Positions 50,638-63,799 of a stretch of DNA of 64,000 nucleotides are shown in pieces. Positions within the stretch are counted from its first letter, which is position 1. Every line of letters starts with the position of its first letter. A model generated the notes under the pieces. That model did not search any database. It was not told the DNA's origin and saw only the letters and a list, made by a program, of their open reading frames with translations. Made by a program: the position numbers and the translations under genes. The DNA comes from Sipunculus nudus (Eukaryota; Annelida; Sipuncula; Golfingiida; Sipunculidae): contig CM049313.1 in the NCBI GenBank assembly GCA_026874595.1, forward strand, positions 40,700,659 to 40,764,658, given 5' to 3'.

Positions 50638-51615
50638 TCCCCAGACAAAGTCCTGGGGGGATAATATGTTTTCATGACAGTCCCATCACCTCATATAAAT
50701 CTTGTTGGCGTGATAACTCAAAAAAATTTCACGGATCTTTACAAAACTTGGTATATGTATAGATATGGGTAAGATCACAAAGCCTATTTAAAATGAGGTC
50801 ATGACTTTTACTAAAAGAATGTCCTTGACCTTGAATAGATCAAATTTTGGGGAAAGTTACACAAATTCTTAAATATCTCCAGAAAACTTGCATGGATAGA
50901 TCCCAAAATAAAGTTGATCGAAGATCATGAATAGGGTTGTCATGTTCCAGAAACGAGTGGCACCACCGATTATTCTTTACTTGTTTTCAAGCCTTTTTAT
51001 ACCCCCAGAATTGCCACTTGGCAGTACTGTGAGAATTATAAGTCAAAAACTAATGGATATAGATTTCTTATATATTATGCATATACATAAATATGGGTTA
51101 TGGGATGATGTTTATTTAAATTGGGGTCATGTCCTTTCCTATGAGAGTGGCCTTGACCTTGAATATTCCCATATTTGGTGAAATTCACACAAAATCTTTA
51201 ATATCTCAGTAAGGGATAAATGGAATGATCCAAAAATCAAGTTGACCAAATCTTGGATAGCTTTGTCTTTTGCAGAAGACACGTGGCGCCACCTTGTGTC
51301 ATTTTCTTGTTAAAATGATGTAAACGCAATAACTTTATAAGAAATTGAGGTACATGCAGTCACCAAATTCACAGATTTGATGCATCTTATCAATGGCTAG
51401 GTCAAATTTGAACATATGGATGACCTTTGATACATTTTTTTTAGGTCACAGCAGGGATAATGTTAAAATGAAATTACGGCAGTAACTCAAAAAAAAATTG
51501 TTAGTACAGTCACCAAACTTACACAGGTTAGATGCATCTTATCAAGGGCCGGGGGGGGGGGGGGGGTTAATTGTCTGGGGATACTATGGCACCTGCGGTG
51601 CCAAGAAATATGTAG
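50638..51615 (+). mobile_element. Helitron-like element, copy 2 (mosaic)
   Basis: The start TCCCCAGACAAAGTC follows an A. The end has 16 G (51551-51566), TTAATTGTCTGGGGATAC, the hairpin GGCACC-TGC-GGTGCC (51588-51602), nine bases, then GTAG and T, matching copy 1 at 15.8 kb except for C to G in CTAG. The first 650 bp hold about two diverged units of the 325-bp type. From about 51300 to 51545 the content switches to modules resembling the element at 45.7-46.7 kb (GCAATAACT, CAGTCACCAAA, GATGCATCTTATCAA). Confidence 0.65.
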
Positions 51616-54600
51616 TTTAAATATTGATATATTCAGATACATCATGTGTTCACTGAAGCAAAAAGAAATGTGTTTTTCCTTTTAATTTAAGAAATTCATC
51701 AGGAGATTTTTCAACTTGTTCTGTGAATATCATTTGATTTCCTAAAGAGAATCTCCAAACAGTGATCACTGACCAGTGATAGTAGTAAACAATTCTTACA
51801 CAGCTTGTCCTCTCCACCTGTGGCTACATATTGTGCCTGCATGTGTATTTATTCTCTCAAACTTAAATGTTATCACAAAGTTTTATATTAAAATTGATTA
51901 TGGACTTAAACCTAAATGAAAAATGAACATTCCTAATGTTCTGATTTTTCCATGTCATGTGGCCAGTTGAAGTGGTGTCTGCCATTGGTTACTTTCATTG
52001 GTACAACTATAAGATATAACTGACACTAACATTCATTCAGTTTTAAATGTAATTCTATATGCATGTGACCAGAAACCTTTGCTATGGTCAGTGGGATTGA
52101 GATTTCATGAAAAACTGTATGGTTTTGGTTTCTTTCTACTAAATTTGACCTCTGTCTGATAATCTCACTGTTTTTTTTAATTTTAAAAATATTGCCAGAT
52201 TTCAGTATCCCCCATTGGTAGAATGCACTAATCAGTCTTTTAATATGCAAATTTCAATAAAGCACAGTGATGGTATATGTGGAAATGAAATTTATTGGGT
52301 CAGTTGAACAAAATATATATAGTAAGTTTTTTATATTAATAAACATAATATGAAAAACATGAACTGTACCTTCTATCACTTTTCTTTTGGTGATTGAAAA
52401 TGATCTCAGAGTAATTTTTTGTACTCAGTTTTATCAGAAATTGAGAAACAATTTAGGCGTACCTCTTGTACCAAAGAGGTCCATTGATTAATTAGCTTTA
52501 TAAATTGTGCACAATATACATCCCTGCTTGCATGATACAAAGAAACCTAATATTACTGTAAGAAAAGGACCTTTGAGCAGATCATTTTATCAGGTGACAG
52601 GAGCAGAATGGGAATTAATTGACAGAATTTACCAGAAGAAATATAATTGATTAGTTTTTCCATCAGTTTCATCAGGATGCCTGCATGTGGACCGATTCTT
52701 TTGCTTTTTCTGGGCTTCTTCTTGAGTGTGGTATTACATAGATTATTTGGCACAATAGGTGTTCTTATTACAGGTTAATTAGACCTTCATGTGTAGGCAT
52801 CAGTATTATTTCTCAAACTTCTTGAGCTTTACTTCTGCTGTGCCTTTAAAATGTCTTCCTATAGAAATTTGAGAGTGTCATTGATTAGTCATGAAGTGCG
52901 GGAGCGGACCCAGCAGACCTGTATTGTTGAGGTAAAACCTCGCAGGTGATTACCATCTGGGCCACACCTGTGTTTGTGTAATATCATCGTGATCCCTTTG
53001 TTAATGCGTCTTGTCATACACCTACTCGTGATGTATAAATAAGTTCAGTCAAACACCGTGCGATCAGACCCGCTGGTCTCCGATTTCTTGCCAGACTTTT
53101 TATTTCATATTAATTAAGGTCTACACTTCAGTTATGAAATAGTTTACAACTCTGAACTTATCTGTTTGGTGACAGAATAAGAAAAGAACAGCCAAACTTC
53201 TTTTAGAGTCTACATGCTTTAAAACAGCAATTTTTGTATGTTTTGACTTTTGATTGGAAAAGATTTATCTAGTATATCACAGTATTTTCTACTCCAAAGC
53301 CAATGTCCTATTTGTTCTGACTTTCTGCTCATTAAAGTAATAATCTTTTTTGTCTGAAAACCAAGTTGTATGTGATTTTGAAACAATTTCACTCCCTTAT
53401 GTCATGACACACTTCTTAAATCTTCAGAAAAGCAGATTGGGTGTTATGCTGAAATAACAATTAAGGTAAGAAGGACACCTCATCCAGTTGGCATTGTCAC
53501 CCTGTGACTGCGGCAAATGCCTGTTGTTAGTTTTGTTTCTTTTATTAATTGTTGTAAAATTCTTAAGCCTACAACTGTGGCTTCTCTTTTATTATTTTGC
53601 CTTAATTTAATATTTTGCTGTTATTTCAAAGGTTTAAGATTGTGATGGACCAGGCAGTTGGCTAACTTATGGTACAGTACAGGAGTTTTAGTTATGGCAA
53701 TTCACTGTGTGTTTACATCAAACTCTGGGTGCAGGAGAGCTTAACAAACAAGTGCACTTTTCACAAAGATCATCCTAAGAAAACCCCTGAGCTAGATATG
53801 ATTGTCAATCAAACTTGATATTCTTGTATTCTTTTATAGGTTTTATTTTGATTGTTATCAATAGACATGAATGAGAAGACACTGACATTTTACAAATGAA
53901 GCCATCTTTTTGTCATTATAATTTAAACCCTTTACCATTGCTATAGGTGGTGTATAAGCTTTCCTGACAGTTTCAGATTCCTATGGTATGGCTGGTAAAG
54001 ACAAAAAAAAAACACAATCAAAAGCCTCTTGGACAAATAAGTGCACAGTACACATAGGAAATCAGCTAATACTTGTACATATTTGCCTCAAACAACATTA
54101 CGAGCATATATAAACATGAATTTTAAAAAATAACAAACAGGGAAGGGTTGGCTTCTGTTCTGTCCATCATCTAGTGTATAGGCACCTTAGTTATTATGGA
54201 AATCACAAACGATGTCATAGTAATATCTTGGAAACAACTTTCATTGGCTGCATTATGATAATAGAGCCAGTAAATATATAATGCATTGAGATTTCCATCA
54301 AATCAGAATTGATTAGCTGTGGGACCCTGAGGTCAAGTGATGACCCAGGATACACCATCAGAACTGGTCATATCATGTCCAGCCAAATCCTTCGTGTCAG
54401 TTGGTGATTTGCATGAATCGCAGGAACAGTCATTAATTCACCAGATGGTGGACCATATTCCCTGCAGCCTGCACGTTATGAGATTAAATGTAAATATAAT
54501 ACACATTGCTTATTGGATGGATACAACAGATTTCTGTAGTGTTCCCTGCTTATTGGATGGCAGAGCTCCCGATTTATGAGATACGACCATAATGAAACAT

Positions 54601-55199
54601 TGAAATGTCTGTCAGGATACCCTGATGAACATTGGTTCACATCACGCAGCTGGTACACAAGACTTCATAAGAAGAGCTGTATTTGTATGTACTCAGCAGC
54701 CCATTTGCCTAAATCTTGAAGTAACATGCCACTCTTAAAGTGCTTATTTTGATATCTAAAGTTTATTAACTAAAGATAATACCCTGAACCTTTCATAAAA
54801 AGTGGCCTAAAATTGACCTATCCATGAACTCTAATTGACCTTAATCGCATATTCAATCAATGAATAATCATCAGCATTGGACAAACGAGCAACCAACCAG
54901 ATGGCCTTAAACATTGTAAAGCGTCAATCATCTGACACAAACAAAATTTTGCATAATTTGACAGAGCTCTGTCAAACAGAACACGTGTAGTCTGAACCAG
55001 TAGGCAGTACCAAGGTCAGCATGTTTTCCGGGATATTTTTTTTTAAACAAAGGAGACAGTATTAAAAATTCGAGACTTTAGGATGCAGAAGCCATTCCTC
55101 TTGACTACCGAGTAAATAAAAATGTCTTACCTGGCATGTAATTCGTATGAGACAGATATTTCAAAATATTGCAAAACAGTTCAAAGTGACTGTGATATG
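51616..55199. other. Unique intron-like DNA
   Basis: A less AT-rich piece at 52880-53090 contains CAGGTG, CACCTG and TATAAATA motifs but no recognised exon. Otherwise nothing seen. Confidence 0.5.
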
Positions 55200-56600
55200 A
55201 GGACAGCGATACCAGTTGATGACGTCAGTCAATACAACGTCATGTGACATCGACTTTTGTGACGTCATTATTATATTTTTTGCCAGCTCTTGCTACCATG
55301 GGCATGGAAGACCTCCTGTGTAGGAACGTTTTAGGGGCTCATTGTAATAACTAGGTTAAAAGGGCGGAGCTTTTGGGCTCTGGTGGATAGGTCAATTGCT
55401 GATCCCACTTACAGTACACAGGCTATTAATTAGTTTTGATTATATCCTTGTGTTTTATATAATGTGGGGGATCTGCCAAAAGAATCCAAATACATACAAC
55501 GAGGCCATCTGGTGGCAGGTCAGATGAACCAGAGTTTTGCAAATGGTGTTTTGCAACTAGTGACATTTAAACAGAAGCTACCAATTACCTTCAGTCACAT
55601 GTTTTTGTTCTGTTTGTCAACATGGGTGCATGTACTGTTTACTATCATATTTTGTAGATAAACTAGGTCATTTATTCTTCACAGAGACATTATAAGAGTC
55701 TTTCTTAGCAGGATTTACCTGCAGTTCATTTGTATGTACACAGGGTAAGCTAGAAACCACAAATTCTACAGGTCAGGCAGGCTAAGAGCTGATTGGTTGT
55801 AAGTGCATGGTTTAATTAGTACAAGTTATTGCCAATACAGTGTTACAGGATATTAGGTAAAATGCCAACAGGTGCTACATCCATGAAGTTTCTGTGTTGT
55901 TACACAAAATTCCAGTTGTAAAGGTGATTATTTACATTGGGTCTAATTGTATATCAGAAAACCAAAACTGAGATCAACAAAATGTGTACGCTCCCGAGGC
56001 AGCGGAAATCTTGCGCTTCTAAAGAAGCAACTGATTTTCACCCTGCCAGCTGTGACCGTTTATGATATATTTAGACACCAGATGGCGGTTCGTTGTCCAC
56101 TGAAATAAACGTGCGTATGATGTGACAAGCAGCCAATCAGATGCCAATAAACAAACACTCGACAGGCATCCTGGCTCCGCCCATTGCTGCGCTTCAAGCG
56201 TCGCTTGACGATTTTCCGGTCGAATTTAAATTGCTCCCTCTGCATTCTCACATCATCGATTATGACATTATGACTGTGTTAGCGTAGCCATGTATCTGTT
56301 GTCTGCAGAACTGAAACCAGCCAGCGAGGTGCACGCAGCCTTTGTTGTTAGGTTTCGTTTGAATTACAGCTCACCGGCCGAGCATCCTATGCGCCCAAGG
56401 CCCTAAGCAAACCACGTCAGGGGCAATTCTCTCTGAGCCTGTGGCCTGTTCAGACGGTTACGCTGGGGGATGAGCTGTCACTCAAAAAGAAATGAATATG
56501 ATTGGCTCCATGTATTCCTCGCTTGGCTTTGTCTTCCAGCACAAGGTCTCATCTGATTGGACAAAAATACAGTGCTCCCCTCTGGTGTTGCAATTCAGGA
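55200..56600. promoter_or_regulatory. Candidate regulatory tract with CRE, CCAAT and GC-box motifs
   Basis: Two perfect CRE palindromes TGACGTCA lie at 55220 and 55260, with ACGTCATGTGACATC between them. Further on are GGGCGGAG (about 55363), GCTCCGCCC (about 56173), AGCCAATCAG (about 56131) and ATTGGCTCC (about 56500). The 56.0-56.6 kb part is richer in GC and CpG than the flanks and contains no recognised repeat. Inference: enhancer or alternative promoter within the convertase intron or of an unrelated transcript. No exon was recognised next to it. Confidence 0.35.
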
Positions 56601-59600
56601 TACAAGGTCATAACAAACAGCGCCTTACGATATAGGTAGTAGCCCTATAGGTAAAGCGCTGTGTAAAGAGCGTACAAAATGTGAAGAAACAGGAGCAACA
56701 TAACCTTCTTATTCTTAGCACAAAATTTCTGGTCTTAACAGCCCTGTGGGTTCTTAACCATCATTGCAAGCATATCTTATAGTGTCACGTGTGATTCTGC
56801 ACTTAATGGCAAACGTTAACGTGATCAGCCACTCATGGTCTGATTGAATATCAGTGAAGTTAAAACATATAACAGGACATTAAAACTTTCACACTTAAAG
56901 AAAACAAGAACAGCTGTGAAAAGAAAACAAGAACAGCTGTGAAAAATACCCTAACTGTATCAGATTAACTGGCCCAGTGGGCTCTTAACTGGTCAGTTAA
57001 TGTCTTGTAATGTGATGCATGAAGGACATAAATAATGTCTGATGTGTCTGGGCATAGTTGCTAGAAAAATAAAAGAAAGGTATAAGAACCCATGGGAATA
57101 AACAAACACTTTACTTAATGCTTGTCTCACTAATTTTAATTCAAAACAGCTAACTTTCAAGATCTTTGTTTGGCATTAAAACAAAAGGAATTGAGCTTTA
57201 AATGATTATTGTCTCAAGGATGTTTCAGCGACTAATGTACAGTTTTTTTGTGTGATATGTGTGGCAATTCTGTCAAAAGGCTTTTAAGCAGCTGCCTTAA
57301 CTCAGTTGGTTAACTTGCCATGTACTACCTGATCATTGACTTAAAGATGTTAAAGGCAGAGTCTGCCCAGGGTTTGTGGATTCTGTTTGTGGACACTTCC
57401 AGCCTTTAATGATACTTTTACTGTTAATGATGTATGTATACAGTGTAACCTACATCAATCATATTTCCACTTACTATGGTTTGCATATGTCATTACGATG
57501 GCAAAATTTCTGCCATTTCACCAAGGTACTATATAAAATTTAACCTCACCTGGCATTAACCTTTGACCTGTACCACTAATGTCCTTGAACTTCAGGTGCA
57601 TTTAATTTGAAAGGAAACTACTCCTACTGTTTTGAAATTAACTATTTATGCTTTAAATATGACCTTGCAAATTTACCCCTTTAATTTTAAACACAACTAA
57701 ATTATATGGGGGAATTGTAAGATGTTCACTTTCACTTCAGTTTCATTAGATTCTGTGTTATATATTATATTTTGTTTCATCTTCATCCCATTCAATCTAA
57801 AAAAAAGTGTGTGCACATGTTGTTTATAAATCATGTCCCCTTAATTTTATGGTGTTGTTCTCCAGATTTATCATGGGTCTAGCAAAAACCACACACTCAA
57901 TGTCAGAAGTTCTCAGAATGATCAGCAATTATTCCAAATGATCAAAAATATGCAAATATTTAGGCTGTTCAGGAATCTAAGTGTTAAATTAGAAGAGGCA
58001 AAGGAATAGAATAGATATTTAAAAAAAAGAAGGCCTTTTATAATATTAATATTTATTTTTTAAAAGGGTTTTTATTTGATTAAATGTATATTCTCTTATA
58101 TACAGACATTGTTAGCCCGAAACAAAATTTTGAATTGTTTTGACCCCTAGCTGTCTTTTTTTTACCTCCTAGCCTACATGTTTAAGCACCAGTTTGTTGG
58201 ATATATACAAATGCTTAGCTAAACAATAATCTAAGAAGAACTCCCCTCTGCACATTTCTTTTTATATCTGCAATTAAGTAGACCATTTGACAGCTATTAA
58301 ACATAATTAGTAAGCATAACAGGTTATGAATAAATGCTAAAAGCATTGCCATCTACATGGTGTAATAATTCTGTTCCTAATAATTATATGGTAATCTCGA
58401 GGTCATAATGGTGTTAATTACAGATTTTCTGCAGGTTGCTATGTGTTAATTAAAGGATTTGGGTAAATTATTACAAGTTACTCTCTGCTGTTTGGATCAT
58501 TAACCACAGGAATGTGTGGTATTTGAGAAATGCTTAGTTCAGCTGAGGCTTTTCACATTCTGTCACAGTATTGTTATTACGGGCTTCACTTCTTTTTTAT
58601 TTCCAGGGACTACCTACCATTATATTGCCCGCTTATATGTCACAGTAATGAGTGTTAATATGTTATTATGTACAATTAATAACAATAACAGTAAAATATA
58701 ACTGTTATTTTACCTGGTTATGTCTTATTTGAAGGAGGAAAGTAGAGTAAACAGGGGAGTAAAACAGTTTTATTTCTTCAGGTTTGCATGTTAGATGTGC
58801 TTTGACTTTGTATCAACCGGTACCAACCTCTCCAGCTTTCTTCATCTTCTAACTTTTGACCTTTGTAGATTTGCTTCTGACCTCTGCAAATTATAGTTTA
58901 CTTCCAACCCTTATAGTTGTTGGCTCTATATAAACACCAGCTAAATTGAATCCAATCTTAACCGTGGAATATATGCTTCTTAAATATATAGGTTTGCCCC
59001 CAAGCTCTGTAAATTTGCTTCTTAACACACAGCTAGACATTTGCTTCTGACTTAAATCTGTAGGGGTTTGCTTTGGGTTTAAATATTTCTAATGACTATA
59101 GTATATCTAAGATATAACAGATTTCCTTATGTATGAATATTATACATGTATGTTAATATTATCCCCCCCCCCAAAAAAAAAAAAAAAAATTGCTAGATGT
59201 GTTTGAAATATTTTTTTCCTATTGTGCCAAGAATTTAAAAAAAGAGGCTTACATAACCTTCTTTTTTAAAGCATGTAAAGTAGTTAATTTTTATTGTTAC
59301 ACACATGCATTAAAAGTGTTTTTGCTGTGATTCCAGTAGCTTATATTCTTATCATTTGTTCTTGTAAATTAAATATTTATTCTTGTATAAAGATATCACA
59401 GTGAAAATATAAAAGATGAAAAGGTGATAAATAAAAGTCCCATGCCAGAGCCTTTGGAAGTCCTTTATCAAAAGCTTTCATTAACACAATTTTGCGTTCA
59501 TTGTCAGTCAGCTTAATTGTTGAAGACTGGAAGGGCTAATGTGAGATATTTTTTCCAATCATCCATTTAACTATCAAATAATCAGGAAACAACTTACAAA

Positions 59601-59990
59601 AACTGTATGGATATTTATTGGTATATCAGAATATTTAATTGAAATTTTTATAGCAGTTAACAATAGTTGTAGTTCAATCCAAAATGGAAATTATTGTAAC
59701 ACACCAGCATCAAGGCACAAGAAATCAGCATTTGACACCATGATCTATGACATGAAAGTTATGTAGACTTATTAATACTTTAGGTCACAGAACCCTTAAA
59801 ACTGCCAATGAACTTCTTTGAGGCTTTTAATCAAGCCAGCTGTCACTCTAGTATATTTATGGTCAGACTGAAATTTTTTTATATTATTTATATGAGCCAC
59901 TTGGTGAATGCAGAAACTAGCTGGCATTAAATTCATGACACAAAGGCATGTTTGGTGATTTGTCAGCTGGTAAAACAAGTCAGTGGTATA
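56601..59990. other. Unique AT-rich DNA
   Basis: C-run then A-run at 59163-59190; the 23-bp duplication at 56.9 kb. No exon recognised. Confidence 0.5.
56898..56943. repeat. 23-bp perfect tandem duplication with E-box
   Basis: AAGAAAACAAGAACAGCTGT plus GAA is repeated back to back; each copy has CAGCTG. Confidence 0.9.
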
Positions 59991-60418
59991 CTGTGGTTGG
60001 CTTCATATTCGCGAGGCTGAAATATCATGATTTCTCCATTTTGAATGTTTTGCAAGGATTTCATTTTCACAATCTCACCAGAACCTATTTCAATTCTTCG
60101 GTAAAGCCATACCTGTGTGTATTATAAAATGAGAATAAGTCATGAATTTGTGTTATTCTACTCAAATAACAATGGTCCCGTACACACAGCACAGGTAGTT
60201 TAGTTCAATTTAAGGTAACTTTTTCCCTAAACCTGCATTGATATAATTTATTATAAAATTTCTCACTGTTCTAACCTATTCACATACAAGTATTGGTTTC
60301 ACTTAATAAGATGGACATGCTCAGTTGGCCAATTATTCCCGAGGGTTTCATTTTCGCAGTTATTCTATTCTCGAATATCACGAAATTAAAACCCTCGCGA
60401 ACAAAAAGGCAACCACAG
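59991..60418. mobile_element. TA-flanked MITE (428 bp) with about 27-bp TIRs
   Basis: Left end CTGTGGTTGGCTT, then TTCGCGAGG; right end, read in reverse, CTGTGGTTGCCTT, then TTCGCGAGG. TA on both sides (59989-59990 and 60419-60420) fits a Tc1/mariner-type target duplication. No transposase frame. Family assignment is inference. Confidence 0.88.
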
Positions 60419-63400
60419 TAAGTTTCCATATGACATTGTTTTCTGCACAGTCACCTCCATGTTTAATGAACCAATCAGCAAGGACCTAGCAATTCCAAAT
60501 CCCATTCAGATAGAAAGAACCCGGGATTGCTGCCCTGGCAATTCAGACAACACCTTCATGTACCAAAGCATGTAATAATTAATGACGGGGCACATTCTTC
60601 TTATCTTGGAAGGTACAGCGTTAATTAACACCTCACCTTTGGTGCAGTCTGACATGAGAGGATTGCAGCCATGATATTTGTTATATTAGTGTACAAATCC
60701 TTTTTTTTTTTTTTATACCTGTCATGCTTCAGCCCCTGTCATCTTTTTGATTACATGTGTCAGTGCCAGCACTCTCCTGGCATACCATCTGCTTCAGGTC
60801 AGTTCTCTGATGATGTTTTGCTGAAAATAACACAGACGATGGAAATGACCTGTCTACAGCATGAAACTTCAAAGAGAACATGTATTTTAACTCAGGGGAA
60901 ATGTGGGCATATACTCTCTTAAGTGTATAGGTTATTTGTAAGATTTGGTTGTCTTGGAAAATTAGCCTTTGAAGTTTTAAGATTCCTAATCTATAGACAG
61001 GAAGTACCTGAAGAGCTTAATTTCTCTTTTGTAGCGAGGGAACGATTTAGGCAAAAACTTTCTTTCAGTAATCAATGGTATGGTAGATCCTGTTTTTTGC
61101 AGTAAATCAATATGGTAGATCCTGTTTTCTAAGTTACCCTTTAAAGTTAGATGCAGCTACTCAAAAAATATTTCAGTTTTAGTGATATTGGTTAAAAATA
61201 AGAATGTATATTCTTTGTGCAATAATGTTTAGCAAATACTCCAGCAGATGTTTTTATTCTTGCTTTGTTATATGAACTTTTAAAAAAGTTTTACATTTAA
61301 ATGTTATTTTATATGTAAAGTTACAGATAAGGAAAATAATTATGTTTATAAACTGATGGTTTTATAGAAATAATATATATTTATTTATTTATAACATTCT
61401 GCAGGGTCGCCTGTACCAGAAGAAAATTAACATTTTAAGCACGGCCCTGTTCCCGTTATAAAATAAAAGAATATTATGAGTTTTAGCCAACGAAAATTTA
61501 CCAAAGAAGCCTTTGTCATTGGATTTGTTATTTAATGTGTTTATTTACATTGTAAGTTATATTATTTAGGTCTGCCATCTCCCCCTCTACTTCTCTCTCT
61601 CTCTCATAATGCTGATGTACCTGATATGTGGCACTCATGTCTTGAAGAAACCATTTCTATAGTCTGAACAAACTTGTGTTAATACTACAATAATCAGTCT
61701 ATACTTTTTAAATGTTTCATGGTTTGACTCGGGGGATATTCCTTGAAACATCACCATCTATTCTATGGAAGATATGGTAGTGCCAATCAAACAACACAAT
61801 TTATATATTCAATTTAAAACATTAAAGGCAGAGATTGTAAAGGCACAGATATTAAAACATGTTTTTTAAGCTTTTTCCACAATGCATATTGAATTGATTC
61901 TTTATTAGTTTTCCCACATACCTTTTAACCACAACTTTTAATCAGAGTGAAAGCATTCTTAACTTTTTTCTGTGTTCACAGATATCATATTTGTTCAGCT
62001 CATTTTCTGCATTTTCCTTCCCTGACACTGTTTTAAAGAAATACGATCCATTTTCAAATTATGTTCAAAACTTTTCATTCATTTGTTATTATTCAGGATG
62101 GAAGCCTTGTGGAATTCCTGTGTAACCATGGAAACATTTCCATTTAATTATCCTGACTCTTGTTAGTAACTTTTCTTATGTCGGTATTCACGCCGAGTTG
62201 TGTTACATCCTGGGTAATGGGTGATTAAACTTCATAAAGTTTCAGGTTACTTCATAATTATGATATTTATAGGAGATCTTGGATACTTTTAGAGTATTGC
62301 TCGACACTAAGTACTTCCTTAGCCAAATAACTACCATATTTATTATGGACAGGACGGAGACAGTATACAGGGAACGTTGCCCTAATTAGAATTTACAAAA
62401 TTACAACATTTACAAATTGGTAATTGCTGATTTCTAGAACAATTTTATGACATATCAATTAAAAATCACAAACTTTGCGTTAGGAATATGATGCATTGTC
62501 TTAGATATTTTAATTAAGACTGAAATCAACAGTCATGAAATTTAAACTAAGACTTTATCCTTATTTAGGTGAATGTTAAATGAAGACAATAAGCCATTGG
62601 TGGCTGTTCTAGATTTCCTTAAATTATAAATGTTTCTGATCAAACCTTTGGCTTAACATTGCCAACAACACTAAAGGGCTAGCTATTTCCACATCAGGCA
62701 GGGGACATACCAGGTCTGTTCCACAGATCAATTATTTTCTTAACATATGAGGGAATGTCTGAATATAATTATAATTATGTCTCCCTTTCTTTATTCTGAA
62801 TCCCCCATTAAGCCTCATAATTCATATTGATATATTGGGTACCATGGATAAAAATATGCTCTGAACCAAATATGATAAATTTTAATGAGTGTTTCTGTTT
62901 GTTTGGATATGCACACAGTGCCAAATGGATAAACATGCAGGTGAATTTATGTAATTCCAGTGTATATAATTATGTACTCTGTATATGTAACATATATAAT
63001 TTTAGCAGATAGTTATAAGTGCAGTCTTGAAGTTGTACTACAGTCACATACAAATATTATCATGTATGTTGTCTGTGACTTGAAATCTTCCATTGTGTAT
63101 GCAGAAAGAGGAGAGTTTAATAAAAATGGTATTATGTACATCTGTAGTTCTTATAATTAACCTACCTCTTTTATATTGCACAATAGGCTGGAGATATGAT
63201 TTGCATGACTGGGGTTTTCTTAGTAACAATCTAGGTTATTTGTGTGGAAATTAAAAAAAAAAAACTAATGTGCATTTTGATTGCATTGAATTAACTCTAG
63301 ATCTGTTGCCAAGTGATATCTTAAGAAATCTCTTTAAGAGGAGCAAGCTATAGGAAGCATCATCCATGACCTGGTGAATTTATCAGATGGCATAACCAAC

Positions 63401-63498
63401 ATTGCTAACTCAACACAAGTTTCATTGACTCTTTCATCATTCAACTTACAGCTGAGTGATCTCATATTGTAGAACCAAGAAGGCCAAAATAAAAAAAA
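60419..63498. other. Unique AT-rich DNA
   Basis: A short (CT)n run at about 61592-61605 and the duplication at 61.07 kb. Frames at 60671-61105 have no recognisable domain. Confidence 0.5.
61072..61133. repeat. About 36-bp duplication
   Basis: ATGGTAGATCCTGTTTT occurs twice, each time preceded by AATCAAT(A/G)-like sequence. Confidence 0.8.
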
Positions 63499-63799
63499 GG
63501 TATGGTTCTCAGGCACTTTTTTTCAGAAATCAATGTGGGAGGGCGGTTTTTTATTTTTAAATTTTTTGTATGTTTTGATTGAAATGTCAAATGATTAAGG
63601 AAAAGTATAATAATAACAGATTTATTTTGCTTAACAAGCAAAAGCACTAGAAAACAAGGAATTTGTATGGTTTTATATTCTTGAAAGAAATTTCGGAGCA
63701 GCTGCAGCTCAAAATTGGTAAGTTTCTATTGAAAATCAAAATAAAAATTTTTGATGCGGGGGTTTCAAATTGATGCGGGCGGTGCCTGAGAACCATACC
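63499..63799. mobile_element. MITE, copy 2, inverted relative to copy 1
   Basis: Starts GGTATGGTTCTCAGGCAC and ends GTGCCTGAGAACCATACC, a near-perfect 18-bp TIR. The interior matches copy 1 read on the opposite strand, for example AAATTTTTGATGCGGGGGTT against its reverse complement at about 19755. Flanked by A- or T-rich runs on both sides. Confidence 0.92.

Noticed and set aside
53030-53075. TATAAATA followed by a possible transcription start
   Set aside because: A single TATA-like motif in AT-rich DNA is not enough, and no downstream exon was recognised.
57290-57325. tRNA-like A box (ACTCAGTTGGTTAACTTGCC)
   Set aside because: No matching B box, cloverleaf or terminal stem could be found downstream.
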